Positions 40,844-50,182 of a stretch of 64,000 nt of DNA are shown one piece after another. Position numbers and translations under genes: made by a program. This DNA is from Streptomyces sp. ISL-10. Its GTDB lineage: Bacteria > Actinomycetota > Actinomycetes > Streptomycetales > Streptomycetaceae. The stretch spans positions 1-64,000 of the forward strand of contig NZ_JAGGOJ010000014.1 in the NCBI RefSeq assembly GCF_018614575.1, in the 5' to 3' direction. Below the pieces are notes generated by a model. It made no database searches and was not told where the DNA came from. It was given only the letters and a program-made list of their open reading frames with translations. The number at the start of each line of letters is the position of its first letter. The first letter of the stretch is position 1.

Positions 40844-42073
40844 GTGAGCAACAACGAGATCTCCAGACGCCGGCTGCTCGGCACCGCCGGCGCCGCGGGC
40901 GCGACCGGGCTGATGCTCGGCACCGCCGGCGGCGCGGCCGCGTACGCCGCCTCCTCCGACGCCCCGACGCCACTGACCGCGGTCGGCGCCACAGGTATCG
41001 CCTTCCACGGCACGCATCAGGCGGGGATCACCGATCCGCAGCAGGCCCACGGGCATCTGGTCGCCTTCGACCTGGCGCCCGGCGCGGGGCGCAAGGAGGC
41101 GGCCGCGCTGATGCGGCGCTGGTCGGCCCTGGCGGCGGACCTGATGGCAGGGCGGTCGGCAGCGGACGGTGACACGGGCATCGCGCTCGATGCCGGGCCG
41201 TCGTCGCTGACCGTCACCTTCGGGTTCGGCCGCACCTTCTTCGACCGTACGTCTCTGGTCGCCGAGCGCCCCGCCGAGCTGGACCCATTGCCTGCCTTCT
41301 CCTCCGACCAACTCGATCCCCGGCGCTCCGACGGTGATTTGTGGGTGCAGGTAGGCGCGGACGACGCGCTCGTCGCCTTCCACGCGCTGCGCGCGCTCCA
41401 GAAGGCGGCGGGCGAAGCGGCTCGCGTGCGCTGGCAGATGAACGGCTTCAACCGTTCCCCGGGCGCGACCGCCGCACCGATGACCGCGCGCAACCTGATG
41501 GGCCAGGTCGACGGCACGGGCAACCCGAAGCCGTCCGAACCGGACTTCCAGCAGCGCGTCTTCGTGCCGCCGACGACGAAGCACACCTGGATGGCGGGCG
41601 GTTCGTACGCCGTCGTGCGCCGCATCCGGATGCTGCTCGACGACTGGGAGAAGCTTCCGCTGAAGAAGCAGGAGCAGGTCATCGGGCGCCGCAAATCCGA
41701 CGGCGCCCCGCTGACGGGGGGCACGGAGACGACCGAGCCCGCCCTCGACGAGACCGGTCCTGACGGCAGGCTCGTGATCCCCGAGAACGCGCACGCGCGG
41801 ATCTCCGCGCCCGAGCAGAACGGCGGCGCCGCGATGCTGCGGCGGCCCTTCTCCTTCCACGACGGGATCGACACCGACGGCACGCCCGACGCGGGACTGC
41901 TCTTCGTCTGCTGGCAGGCCGATCCGCTGCGCGGCTTCGTGCCGGTGCAGCGCAAGCTCGACCGGGGCGACGCGCTGTCGGCATTCATCCGGCACGAGGC
42001 GAGTGGGCTGTTCGCGGTGCCGGGCGGTCCGGCGAAGGGCGAGTACGTGGGGCAGCGGCTGCTAGAGAGCTGA
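40844..42073 (+). CDS. Dyp-type haem peroxidase, Tat-exported
   Basis: 409 aa, GTG start 6 bp after copCD. A twin-arginine signal (SRRRLLGTAGAAGATGLMLG) precedes the DyP fold with the GxxDG motif (LMGQVDGTGNPKP, catalytic Asp), MAGGSYAVVRRIRMLLDDW and the C-terminal RRPFSFHDGIDTDG region and FVPVQRKL. The EfeB/DyP class uses haem and peroxide on dyes or haem itself. Linkage to copper genes is conserved in Streptomyces, where the pair DtpA/Sco/ECuC has been tied to copper handling and morphogenesis. Confidence 0.93.
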   Translation: MSNNEISRRRLLGTAGAAGATGLMLGTAGGAAAYAASSDAPTPLTAVGATGIAFHGTHQAGITDPQQAHGHLVAFDLAPGAGRKEAAALMRRWSALAADLMAGRSAADGDTGIALDAGPSSLTVTFGFGRTFFDRTSLVAERPAELDPLPAFSSDQLDPRRSDGDLWVQVGADDALVAFHALRALQKAAGEAARVRWQMNGFNRSPGATAAPMTARNLMGQVDGTGNPKPSEPDFQQRVFVPPTTKHTWMAGGSYAVVRRIRMLLDDWEKLPLKKQEQVIGRRKSDGAPLTGGTETTEPALDETGPDGRLVIPENAHARISAPEQNGGAAMLRRPFSFHDGIDTDGTPDAGLLFVCWQADPLRGFVPVQRKLDRGDALSAFIRHEASGLFAVPGGPAKGEYVGQRLLES

Positions 42074-42173
42074 GCCGCGCGGCGGGCCGTCGCGGGGCCC
42101 GCCCGGGCCGCCCGGACCGGGGACGGCACGGCGGACCGGCCCGCCGTGCTCAGCGGCGCATTAGGGTGACGGT

Positions 42174-43115
42174 ATGTCGGCCACGCGCTACACGTACCTC
42201 GGTCCCCAGGGCACCTTCACGGAGGCCGCCCTGCGCACCCTCCCGGAAGCCGCGACCAGGGAACTCGTCCCGATGGTCTCGGTACCCGCCGCACTCGACG
42301 CCGTACGGGCCGGTGAGGCCGCGGCGGCACTCGTGCCGATCGAGAACTCCGTGGAGGGCGGTGTCACGGCCACCCTCGACGAACTGGCGTCGGGCGAGCC
42401 GCTGATGATCTACCGCGAGGTCGTCCTGCCCATCGCCTTCGCGCTGCTGGTGCGCCCGGGGACGAAGCTCTCGGAGATCAAGACGGTGACGGGCCACCCG
42501 GTGGCCCAGCCGCAGGTGCGCAACTGGCTGCGCGCCCACCTGCCGGACGCGGTGTGGGAGTCGGCGGCGTCGAACGCGGACGGGGCGCGGCTCGTGCAGG
42601 AGGGTCGGTTCGACGCCGCCTTCGCGGGCGAGTTCGCGGCTGCGACGTACGGGCTCGAAGCGCTGGTCACCGAGATCCACGACGCCCAGAACGCCGAGAC
42701 GCGGTTCGTGCTGGTGGGCCGGCCCGCCAGGCCCGCGGCCCCGACCGGCGCGGACAAGACATCCGTGGTCATCTGGCAGCGCGAGGACCATCCGGGCGCC
42801 CTGATGGAGCTGCTCCAGGAATTCGCCGTGCGTGGCGTCAACCTGATGCTGCTCCAGTCTCGTCCCACGAGCGCGGGAATCGGGAACTACTGCTTCGCCG
42901 TCGACGCCGAGGGCCATGTCTCGGAGCGCCGGGTGGGCGAGGCGCTCATGGGCCTGAAGCGGATCTGCCAGCAGGTGCGGTTCCTCGGCTCCTACCCCCG
43001 GGCGAGGGTGGCGCCGGAAGAGGTACGGACGCTGCGTGCGGGGACGTCGGACGCCGAGTTCACCGCCGCGTCCGACTGGCTGGCGCGCTGCCAGGACGGC
43101 CGCGCCCAGGACTGA
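42174..43115 (+). CDS. pheA: Prephenate dehydratase
   Basis: 313 aa. The PDT domain (about 3-185) has TYLGPQGTFTEAAL, LVPIENSVEGGV and the catalytic ETRFVLVG (TRF). The ACT regulatory domain follows (about 200-275: HPGALMELLQEFAVRGVNLM, SRPTSAGIGNYCFAVD), which binds phenylalanine for feedback control. Converts prephenate to phenylpyruvate. No chorismate mutase domain. Single gene with DnaA boxes downstream. Confidence 0.95.
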   Translation: MSATRYTYLGPQGTFTEAALRTLPEAATRELVPMVSVPAALDAVRAGEAAAALVPIENSVEGGVTATLDELASGEPLMIYREVVLPIAFALLVRPGTKLSEIKTVTGHPVAQPQVRNWLRAHLPDAVWESAASNADGARLVQEGRFDAAFAGEFAAATYGLEALVTEIHDAQNAETRFVLVGRPARPAAPTGADKTSVVIWQREDHPGALMELLQEFAVRGVNLMLLQSRPTSAGIGNYCFAVDAEGHVSERRVGEALMGLKRICQQVRFLGSYPRARVAPEEVRTLRAGTSDAEFTAASDWLARCQDGRAQD

Positions 43116-43700
43116 GCCCGGGTCCACTGCGGCGTTTCCGGGCGGAGCCGCGCTAGGGCCGCGGTCCTACCTGCAGATTTTCGTTGTCCACAGAACTTAT
43201 CCACAGGTTCGCTTCTCGCCCTGGGGACAAGTCGACAACGCAAGGCCACATCATCGACAAATCAACCCAGGGCCCCCAGTTCCCTCCACAGAACGACACG
43301 TCGGACTCTGTCACCTCAATTCCCTTGATCAACTCTTTGGAACGAGGAATTCCCACCCGAATGAGTGCGTCAGGGCGGTTTGGGTGGCGAATCCTCGGGT
43401 GCCCCCACGCCTTTCGTAATGATCAATTGCATAGTCCACAGACTCTTCGCACACCCTGTGGATAACCGGGATTGATCATGCTCCCCTGTGGACAAGCGGT
43501 CCAGAATCCGGACGGGGCCGGGGCGGCGCGGTCAAGCCGCCTCCCGTCGCGCTGCCCCTTTTCGGCGTAAAGCACTGACACAATTGACGCGCGCGGCACG
43601 GAATTGCCCCCGCCTTTCTTAATTCCGGCAATTCGGGCAAAGTGTCACGCAAGGTCATATCGGGTGGGGTGGCCCGAGTCGGCACCGGTAGCCTGGTGGG
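43116..43700. other. Intergenic region with a DnaA-box cluster
   Basis: 585 bp between pheA and serS with no supported gene. Boxes close to the Streptomyces consensus TTGTCCACA: TTGTCCACA (43184-43192), TTATCCACA (43197-43205), TGGGGACAA (43222-43230), TAGTCCACA (43432-43440), TGTGGATAA (43457-43465) and TGTGGACAA (43487-43495). Left boxes face right and most right ones face left. The middle is relatively AT-rich. The serS promoter lies in the last 200 bp. Confidence 0.75.
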
Positions 43701-44978
43701 GTGATTGACCTTCGCCTGCTCCGTGAGGACCCCGACCGTGTTCGCGCCTCCCAGCGCGCCCGTGGAGAGGATGTCGACCTTGTCGACGCCCTCCTCTCCG
43801 CCGATGAGCGGCGAAGGTCCTCGGGCCTCCGCTTCGACGAGCTGCGCTCCGAGCAGAAGTCGCTCGGCAAGCTCATCCCCAAGGCCTCTCCCGAGGAGCG
43901 CGCCGAGCTCCTGAAGAAGGCCGAACAGCTCAAGGCCGACGTCAAGGCCGCCGAGGCCGCGCAGAACGACGCCGACGAGGAGACCAGGCGGCTCCTGCTC
44001 CAGCTCGGCAACATCGTCCACCCGGATGTTCCGGTCGGCGGCGAGGAGGACTTCGTCGTCCTGGAGACGCACGGCACGATCCGCGACTTCGCCGCCGAGG
44101 GCTTCGAGCCCAAGGACCACCTGGAGCTCGGCGAGGCGCTCGGCGCCATCGACGTCGAGCGCGGTGCCAAGGTCTCGGGCTCGCGCTTCTACTACCTGAC
44201 CGGTGTGGGCGCCCTTCTGGAGCTCGCCCTCGTCAACGCCGCTATCGCCCAGGCGACCGAGGCCGGCTTCATCCCGATGCTCACCCCCGCGCTGGTCCGC
44301 CCGCGCGCCATGGAGGGCACCGGCTTCCTCGGCCAGGCCGCGGAGAACGTGTACCACCTGGAGAAGGACGACTACTACCTCGTCGGCACCTCCGAGGTCC
44401 CGCTCGCCGCGTACCACATGGACGAGATCATCGACGGCGACAAGCTGCCGCTGCGGTACGCGGGCTTCTCGCCCTGCTTCCGCCGGGAGGCCGGCACGTA
44501 CGGCAAGGACACCCGCGGCATCTTCCGGGTCCACCAGTTCGACAAGGTCGAGATGTTCTCGTACGTCGCCCCCGAGGATGCCGAGGCCGAGCACAAGAGG
44601 CTGCTGGACTGGGAGAAGCAGTGGCTGACCGCCCTGGAGCTGCCGTTCCAGGTGATCGACGTCGCCACCGGTGACCTGGGCTCGTCGGCCTCGCGCAAGT
44701 ACGACTGCGAGGCGTGGATCCCGACCCAGGGCAAATACCGCGAGCTCACCTCGGCGTCGAACTGCGACGGCTTCCAGGCCCGCCGCCTGTCCGTCCGGAT
44801 GCGCGACGGCAAGAAGGTGCAGCCGCTGGCGACGCTGAACGGCACGCTGTGCGCCGTTCCGCGCACGATTGTGGCGATCCTCGAGAACCACCAGCTGGCC
44901 GACGGTTCGGTCCACGTCCCCGAGGTCCTGCGTCCCTACCTCGGCGGCCGCGAGGTGCTGGAGCCGATCTCCAGGTGA
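43701..44978 (+). CDS. serS: Seryl-tRNA synthetase
   Basis: 425 aa, GTG start. The N-terminal antiparallel coiled coil (about 28-105) that holds the tRNA long variable arm precedes a class II catalytic core: TGVGALLELALVNAAI, motif 2 FRREAGTYGKDTRGIFRVHQ, and motif 3 NGTLCAVPRTIVAILENHQ. Attaches serine to tRNA-Ser, including the UGA isoacceptor in this window. The stop overlaps the HAD gene start. Confidence 0.97.
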   Translation: MIDLRLLREDPDRVRASQRARGEDVDLVDALLSADERRRSSGLRFDELRSEQKSLGKLIPKASPEERAELLKKAEQLKADVKAAEAAQNDADEETRRLLLQLGNIVHPDVPVGGEEDFVVLETHGTIRDFAAEGFEPKDHLELGEALGAIDVERGAKVSGSRFYYLTGVGALLELALVNAAIAQATEAGFIPMLTPALVRPRAMEGTGFLGQAAENVYHLEKDDYYLVGTSEVPLAAYHMDEIIDGDKLPLRYAGFSPCFRREAGTYGKDTRGIFRVHQFDKVEMFSYVAPEDAEAEHKRLLDWEKQWLTALELPFQVIDVATGDLGSSASRKYDCEAWIPTQGKYRELTSASNCDGFQARRLSVRMRDGKKVQPLATLNGTLCAVPRTIVAILENHQLADGSVHVPEVLRPYLGGREVLEPISR

Positions 44979-45787
44979 GTCCCGCCCCCTTCCCGTACAA
45001 GCTCGTCGCGACGGACCTCGACGGCACGCTGCTGCGTGACGACGACACCGTCTCGGAGCGCACGCGTGACGCACTCGCCGCGGCCACCGCGGCGGGTGCC
45101 GCGCACATCATCGTGACCGGGCGCGCGGTGCCGTGGACGCGGCACATCCTGGACGACCTCGGCTACCACGGCCTGGCCGTGTGCGGGCAGGGGGCGCAGG
45201 TCTACCACGCCGGAGAGCACCGGCTGCTGACGTCGGTCACCCTGGACCGGCAGCTGGCCGGGCTCGCGCTCTCCAAGATCGAGGCGGAGGTCGGACCGCT
45301 GCTGCTGGCGGCGAGCCGGGACGGGCTCGACGGCGACGTGCTGATCGGCGAGGGCTACCGGGTGCTGGAAGGCCCGCTGCCGTACGTGCCGATGAAGGAC
45401 CCGGCCGATCTGTGGGCCGCTCCGCTGAACAAGGTCTACATCCAGCATCCGACGCTGGACGACGACGAACTGGCCACGATCGCGAGAACGATGGTCGGCA
45501 GCCTCGTGGACGTGGTGATGGCCGGCGCCGGAGTCGTCGAGATCCTGCCGCTGGGCCTGAGCAAGGCCACCGGCCTGTCGCTGGCCGCGCGGCGGCTGGG
45601 TCTGCGGGCGTCGGACACGATCGCGTTCGGCGACATGCCGAACGACATCCCGATGTTCGGGTGGGCCGCCCACGGCGTGGCGATGGCGAACGCGCACGAC
45701 GAACTGAAGGCCGTGGCCCACGAGATCACGGCGTCGAACGAGCACGACGGCATCGCGGTGGTCCTGGAGCACCTGCTCCACGGGTGA
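44975..45787 (+). CDS. Cof-type HAD phosphatase
   Basis: 270 aa, GTG start overlapping serS by 4 bp. HAD motif I KLVATDLDGTLLRDD, motif II HIIVTGRAV, motif III Lys in LGLSKATGLSLAA and motif IV AFGDMPNDIPMF, with a C2 (Cof/IIB) cap between II and III. Such enzymes dephosphorylate sugar phosphates, FMN or PLP in the cytoplasm. A paralogue with the same plan stands at 52682-53542. Translational coupling to serS is conserved in Streptomyces by my recollection. Confidence 0.92.
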   Translation: MSPAPFPYKLVATDLDGTLLRDDDTVSERTRDALAAATAAGAAHIIVTGRAVPWTRHILDDLGYHGLAVCGQGAQVYHAGEHRLLTSVTLDRQLAGLALSKIEAEVGPLLLAASRDGLDGDVLIGEGYRVLEGPLPYVPMKDPADLWAAPLNKVYIQHPTLDDDELATIARTMVGSLVDVVMAGAGVVEILPLGLSKATGLSLAARRLGLRASDTIAFGDMPNDIPMFGWAAHGVAMANAHDELKAVAHEITASNEHDGIAVVLEHLLHG

Positions 45788-46262
45788 CGGGCCTGTTCGG
45801 CAGCTGACGGCCCAGGACGCGCGGATCGGATGCGCGCCGGGACGTGGCGCAGCGTCGGCCGCTCGGTGACAGGGAGTGTCCGGGAGGGGGGCGGCCCGCG
45901 CGGATGCGCGCTCGAAGCGGCCGCCCCCTGGGCAGCCGCTCCGGCGGCCGTACGGAGTGTGATGACTACTCCGTGGCCTGCCCGGCGTCGCCCCGACGGG
46001 AGCACAACGGACCAAGGCTCGAACTCCCGGTCATTCGCCGCGCTCCTCTCCCGGTCGGTGGCACCGGCTCCTCGCACTGATGTGCTGTACCGGCTCCATC
46101 ACTGTGCCCTGCACGGGGATTCGGTGCCACCGAATATCGGTGTGGTGGTGGGCGCGTGCGGGCCCCGGCCGCATCGGCCGGGGCCCGCACGCCGTCGGGG
46201 CGCGACCGCCGTGAGGGCGCGACCGCCGTGAGGGCCCGACCGCCGGGGTGTCTACCTGCCGC
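45788..46262. other. Intergenic region with terminator and short tandem repeats
   Basis: 475 bp, no supported gene; open frames here lack ribosome sites and known similarity. The terminator at 46154-46192 is listed separately. Right after it GGGCGCGACCGCCGTGA and near copies occur three times in tandem (about 46196-46245). Confidence 0.5.
46154..46192. terminator. Strong bidirectional terminator
   Basis: GCGTGCGGGCCCCGGCC (46154-46170) and its perfect inverse GGCCGGGGCCCGCACGC (46176-46192) form a 17-bp stem around loop GCATC, between the convergent HAD and ABC permease genes. Confidence 0.8.
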
Positions 46263-46991
46263 TCACTCCTCGCCGGCCAGCTTGAGGACCCGCAGCTTCT
46301 GGCCCGCGTACCACGTCGCCGCCACGGTCACCCCCACCAGCAGCGCCACCGCGGCGGGCAGACCGACGTCCGAACCGATCATGCCCTCGCCGCCGATCCT
46401 CTCGGCGAGCGACAGCGACCACTGCTGGACACTGAGCGTCCGCGCTCCTGGCACCAGGCTGCCGAACAGGGTCTCCCAGACCAGGGCGTAGACGAGGCCG
46501 ATGACGACCGCGTGCCGGCTGACCGTGCCGAGGAGCAGGAACAGGGCGCTGTACGCGATGGAGGAGACCAGCGCGGCGACGGTGCAGGCGATGGCGATCT
46601 GCTGTCCGTTGCCGTTCAGGATGAAGCCGGCGACGAACGTGGGCACGGCCGAGAAGGCCATCGTCACAGCGATCGCCACGATCAGCTTGGTGAAGATGAT
46701 CGTGGGCCGCTTCACCGGCTTGGCGAGCAGGTAGACGATCGAACCGTCGTCGATCTCGGGCCCGATCGCGCCCGTGCCCGCGATCACTCCGATCAGCGGC
46801 ACCATCGTGGCGAGGGCGAACCCGCTCAGCACATCGGCGGCCACCTGGTCGTCCGCGCCGTTGAAGGCCCGTACGGCGACGGCGATCAGCAGCAGCAGAC
46901 CGGGCAGCACGAACAGGATGGCGGCGCGGCGCCTGCCGAGCACGGCCCGATAGGTGAGCCGGGCGACTGTGGGGTTGTACATGGACGTCAC
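46263..46991 (-). CDS. ABC-2-type transporter permease
   Basis: 242 aa. Six predicted membrane helices starting after a basic N-terminus (RAAILFVLPGLLLLIAVAVR; ATMVPLIGVIAGTGAI; LIVAIAVTMAFSAVPTFVA; AALVSSIAYSALFLLLGTV; VVIGLVYALVWETLF; AAVALLVGVTVAATWYAG), with the ABC-2 motif EIDDGSIVYLLAKPVKRP. Last gene of a leftward run of four; pairs with the ATPase at 47000-47911. Substrate unknown. Confidence 0.88.
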   Translation of the reverse strand: MTSMYNPTVARLTYRAVLGRRRAAILFVLPGLLLLIAVAVRAFNGADDQVAADVLSGFALATMVPLIGVIAGTGAIGPEIDDGSIVYLLAKPVKRPTIIFTKLIVAIAVTMAFSAVPTFVAGFILNGNGQQIAIACTVAALVSSIAYSALFLLLGTVSRHAVVIGLVYALVWETLFGSLVPGARTLSVQQWSLSLAERIGGEGMIGSDVGLPAAVALLVGVTVAATWYAGQKLRVLKLAGEE

Positions 46992-46999
46992 AGCTCCTT

Positions 47000-47911
47000 T
47001 CAGGCCGCTACGAGGTAGGAGAAGACGGATTCGAGGGACTCGTCGGACGGAGAGACCGTGAGAAGCCGGATGGAGTGCTCGCGGGCGACCTTCGGCAGCA
47101 GCTCGGTGAACCGGCCGAAGTCGACGGCCTGGATGCGCAGCGCCCCCTCGGCGAGGTCGACCTCGATGCCGGAGGTGGACGGGTCGGCGATCAGGGCAGC
47201 GGCGAGCGCCCGGTCGTCGCTGGAGCGCACGAGGTAGCGGTGCGGACGGTCCGTCATCAGGCGGCGGATCCGGCGGAAGTCGCCGCCCGCCGCGTGCCGG
47301 CCGGCGACGATCACCTCGATGTGGGAGGCCAGTTGCTCGACCTCCTCCAGGATGTGCGAGGAGAACAGCACCGTGCGGCCGTCCGCGCCCATGTGCCGCA
47401 GCAGCTCCATCAGCTGCATGCGCTGGCGCGGGTCCATGCCGTTGAACGGTTCGTCGAGCAGGAGCACGGAAGGGTCGTGGACCAGCGCGGAGGCCATCTT
47501 CACCCGCTGCCGCATCCCCTTGCTGTACGTCGCGATCTTGCGGTCCTGGGCGTACGCCATCTCGACCGTGGCGAGCGCGCGTGCGGCCTCCCGATCGCCC
47601 AGCCCGTGCAGTTCGGCGTTGGCGACGACGAACTCGCGGCCGGTGAGGAAGTCGTACATCGCCTCCCGTTCGGGAACGACGCCGATCTGCCGGTAGACCG
47701 CCTCATTGCGCCAGATCGGGCGGCCGTCGAGCGTGACGGAACCGGTGGAGGGGGCGAGGAAGCCGCCCATCATGTTGATGAGGGTGGACTTCCCCGCGCC
47801 GTTGGGGCCGAGGAGACCCGTGACACCCGGACCGATCTCCATGGTGACGTCGTTGACGGCCACCACGTTGCCGAACCAGCGCGACGCGTGCTCGATGTGA
47901 AGAGTGCTCAT
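47000..47911 (-). CDS. ABC transporter ATP-binding protein
   Basis: 303 aa from the ATG at 47911. Walker A GPNGAGKSTLI, signature YSKGMRQRVKMASALVHDP, Walker B VLLLDEPFNGMDPRQRM, and H-loop LFSSHILEEVEQ. The variant YSKG signature and C-terminal about 80 residues are usual for ABC-2 exporters of the CcmA/DrrA class. Partner permease follows 8 bp downstream. The 76-bp gap upstream contains the palindromic repeat at 47946-47980. Confidence 0.93.
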   Translation of the reverse strand: MSTLHIEHASRWFGNVVAVNDVTMEIGPGVTGLLGPNGAGKSTLINMMGGFLAPSTGSVTLDGRPIWRNEAVYRQIGVVPEREAMYDFLTGREFVVANAELHGLGDREAARALATVEMAYAQDRKIATYSKGMRQRVKMASALVHDPSVLLLDEPFNGMDPRQRMQLMELLRHMGADGRTVLFSSHILEEVEQLASHIEVIVAGRHAAGGDFRRIRRLMTDRPHRYLVRSSDDRALAAALIADPSTSGIEVDLAEGALRIQAVDFGRFTELLPKVAREHSIRLLTVSPSDESLESVFSYLVAA

Positions 47912-47945
47912 GAGCGCAGCCCATTCCTTGGAAGGGTGGTGGTGG

Positions 47946-47980
47946 GCTGGGGGTACCACCCAGCGGTAGCTGGGGGAGGG
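47946..47980. repeat. Palindromic interspersed repeat between ABC genes
   Basis: GCTGGGGGTACCACCCAGCG followed by GTAGCTGGGGGAGGG: an imperfect inverted repeat of the GCTGGGGGT...GGGGGAG type, also present at 61736-61770. Confidence 0.55.
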
Positions 47981-47987
47981 TGGGCGG

Positions 47988-48890
47988 TCACAGGCCGACC
48001 TTCCGGTAGCGGCGCATCAGCACGGCGTAGGAGCCGGTGACGAGCGCGAGGACGACGAGGAGATAGACGACGCCGGCACCCGCACCCGGGCCCTGGCCGC
48101 CCGGGAAGGCGGACGTGGCACCGAGGAATGCGGTCTGCGCCCCATCGATGAGCGTGACCGGCGAGAACAGGCCCAGCCACTGGACGGCCCCGGGCGAACC
48201 GGTCTCCCAGGCGATGGCCTGGACCGTGGACACGGCCCCGTACGTGATGGTGAGCGTGGCGATCACGGCGGCGACGCCGAAGCCGCGGCGCGGTGTGAAG
48301 GCGGCGAGCACCAGGCCGATGCCGCCGAAGAGGACGGAGAGGAGAGCGACGGAGACCATGCCCTGCGCGAAGCCCTTCGTCTGGTCGGCGAAGTCGAACT
48401 TCGCCAGCAACGCCCCCAGATAGAGGATGACCAGCGGCGCGCCAGTGAGGACGAAGAGTGCCGAGGCCATCGCCGCGAACTTGGCGAGCACGTAGTCGAC
48501 GCGTTCGATCGGACGCGAGAAGTACAGCGGGACCGATTTGAAGCGCAGATCGCGCGAGACGGACTGCGGTGCCTGCGCCGCCAGGAACAGGGCGATCAGC
48601 GCCTGCATGATGATCGCGTACCGGGTGTACTCCACCGGCAGGTCCTTCATCGTGGGCACCGAGATCGCCACTGCCACCATGATCGCCGCGACGGCGCACA
48701 TGATGCCCAGCAGGATCATCGGCAGCACCTTGGACTTGGCCGAGCGGCCGAGACCGTAGGCGCCGCGCAGCGACTGGGAGTAGAGCGAGCGGCGCGCGTA
48801 GGCACGGCCGAGACGGGGGCCGTCGTAGGTGCGGTACCCGATGTTGTGGATCCGCGTGGTCTCCGCGGCTCCGGGGGTCTGCGTGCTCAC
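47988..48890 (-). CDS. ABC-2-type transporter permease
   Basis: 300 aa, GTG start overlapping the upstream ATPase stop by 4 bp. Six membrane helices; RYAIIMQALIALFLAAQAPQ leads to a Q-rich cytoplasmic turn and SRDLRFKSVPLYFSRPIERV, the ABC-2 loop motif. A central LFGGIGLVLAAFTPRRGFGV unit and C-terminal VVYLLVVLALVTGSYAVLMR follow. Partner of the ATPase at 48887-49858; together they form the first of two exporters in tandem. Confidence 0.88.
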   Translation of the reverse strand: MSTQTPGAAETTRIHNIGYRTYDGPRLGRAYARRSLYSQSLRGAYGLGRSAKSKVLPMILLGIMCAVAAIMVAVAISVPTMKDLPVEYTRYAIIMQALIALFLAAQAPQSVSRDLRFKSVPLYFSRPIERVDYVLAKFAAMASALFVLTGAPLVILYLGALLAKFDFADQTKGFAQGMVSVALLSVLFGGIGLVLAAFTPRRGFGVAAVIATLTITYGAVSTVQAIAWETGSPGAVQWLGLFSPVTLIDGAQTAFLGATSAFPGGQGPGAGAGVVYLLVVLALVTGSYAVLMRRYRKVGL

Positions 48891-49858
48891 CGGGCCTGCA
48901 CCTCCTCGGTCCGTGCGGCCGTCTCCGGGCGGAAGACCTCCGCGATGTGGTGACGGCGCTGTTCCATCCGGACGAGACCGAGGCCGAGGTCGGCGACCGT
49001 GTCCCGGACGATGTCGTAGGTCTCCTCGCCGGCCGTCTCCAGCAGCAGGATGTGGCCCGCACCGGGCAGGCCCTCCTCCGTCCCCTCCTGCAGTGCGACA
49101 CCGGCCGCGGCGAGCGCCTTCCGGAGCGCGGCGGTGCCGTCCGGGTGCGCCTCCGAGTCGGTGACCTCCACCGCGAGGGTGGCCGTGGTCTGGGTGAAGT
49201 CCTTGGTGGAGCTGGAGCGCAGCAGGGCGCCGCCGTCGATGACGACGACGTGGTCGCAGGTGCGCTCCAGTTCGCCGAGCAGGTGGGAGGTGACGAGGAC
49301 CGAGATGCCGAAGTCGGTGTGGACCCGGCGGATCAGGCCGAGCATCTCGTCGCGTCCGACCGGGTCCAGTCCGTTGGTCGGCTCGTCGAGGAGGACCAGC
49401 CGCGGATCGTGGACGAGGGCCTGCGCGAGCTTCACGCGCTGCTTCATACCGGTCGAGTAGCCGCCGATGGGGCGGTAGCGCTCCTCGTACAGACCGACAT
49501 GGCGCAGGGTGTCGGCGGTGCGCTCGCGGGCGGCCGTCGGCGGCAGGCCGGACATGCGCGCCATGTGCACGACGAACTCGGTGGCCGAGACGTCGGGCGG
49601 CAGGCAGTCGTGCTCGGGCATGTAGCCGACGCGCTCGCGGATCTGCGCTCCGCTCGTGGCCACATCGAGGCCGAGCACGGCGGCCCGGCCCTCGGTGGCG
49701 GGGGACAGACCCAGCAGGATCTTGATCAACGTGGACTTGCCGGCTCCGTTGGCGCCCACCAGGCCGGTCACACCGGGGCCGATGTCCAACGAGAGCCGGT
49801 CAAGCGCGGTCACCCTGGGGAACCGCTTGCTCAGGCTTTCGGTCGCGATCACAGTCAC
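48887..49858 (-). CDS. ABC transporter ATP-binding protein
   Basis: 323 aa, GTG start. Walker A GANGAGKSTLIKIL, signature YSTGMKQRVKLAQALVHDPR, Walker B LVLLDEPTNGLDPVGRDEM, H-loop LVTSHLLGELE. The C-terminal 90 residues form the small regulatory domain typical of DrrA/CcmA ATPases. First gene of the four-gene leftward operon; its promoter presumably lies within 49859-50000. Confidence 0.93.
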   Translation of the reverse strand: MTVIATESLSKRFPRVTALDRLSLDIGPGVTGLVGANGAGKSTLIKILLGLSPATEGRAAVLGLDVATSGAQIRERVGYMPEHDCLPPDVSATEFVVHMARMSGLPPTAARERTADTLRHVGLYEERYRPIGGYSTGMKQRVKLAQALVHDPRLVLLDEPTNGLDPVGRDEMLGLIRRVHTDFGISVLVTSHLLGELERTCDHVVVIDGGALLRSSSTKDFTQTTATLAVEVTDSEAHPDGTAALRKALAAAGVALQEGTEEGLPGAGHILLLETAGEETYDIVRDTVADLGLGLVRMEQRRHHIAEVFRPETAARTEEVQAR

Positions 49859-50000
49859 GCTTCGACGGTAGTGGCGCCCGCCACACCCGGCGTCAGCCTC
49901 GCGGCCCGATGTGCATCAGACTCGAGAGGTACGGACCCGTAGGGGCGATGCGACCTGAGGAAGACCTGCCGTCGGGGACAGCTGCGCTCGGGGGTGGCGA

Positions 50001-50130
50001 TCTGCGCCGGTGCCGACGGGGACGGGTGGCGATACCGGTGCCGCCAGAGGTGGGCGCCGGTGCCGTCGGGGACGGGTGGCGATACCGGTGCCGCCAGAGG
50101 TGGGTGCCGGCGCCGTCGGGGACGGGTGCC
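50001..50130. repeat. 50-bp GC-rich tandem repeat
   Basis: Units 50001-50050, 50051-50100 and a partial 50101-50130, differing at only a few bases, with core GACGGGTGGCGATACCGGTG. The length is not a multiple of three, arguing against a coding role. It lies in the 324-bp gap between the ABC ATPase start and the decayed gene; the rest of that gap shows nothing. Confidence 0.85.
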
Positions 50131-50182
50131 GGTTGCTCCCGGCGCCGTCAGGGACCGATGCCGGTGCCGTGCGGGCGAGGAC

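Noticed and set aside
38822..41995. 1057-aa open frame antisense to the copper operon
   Set aside because: Low-complexity shadow across three well-identified genes.
45830..46231. 133-aa frame after the HAD gene
   Set aside because: No ribosome site or protein-like segments, and it runs through the terminator hairpin.
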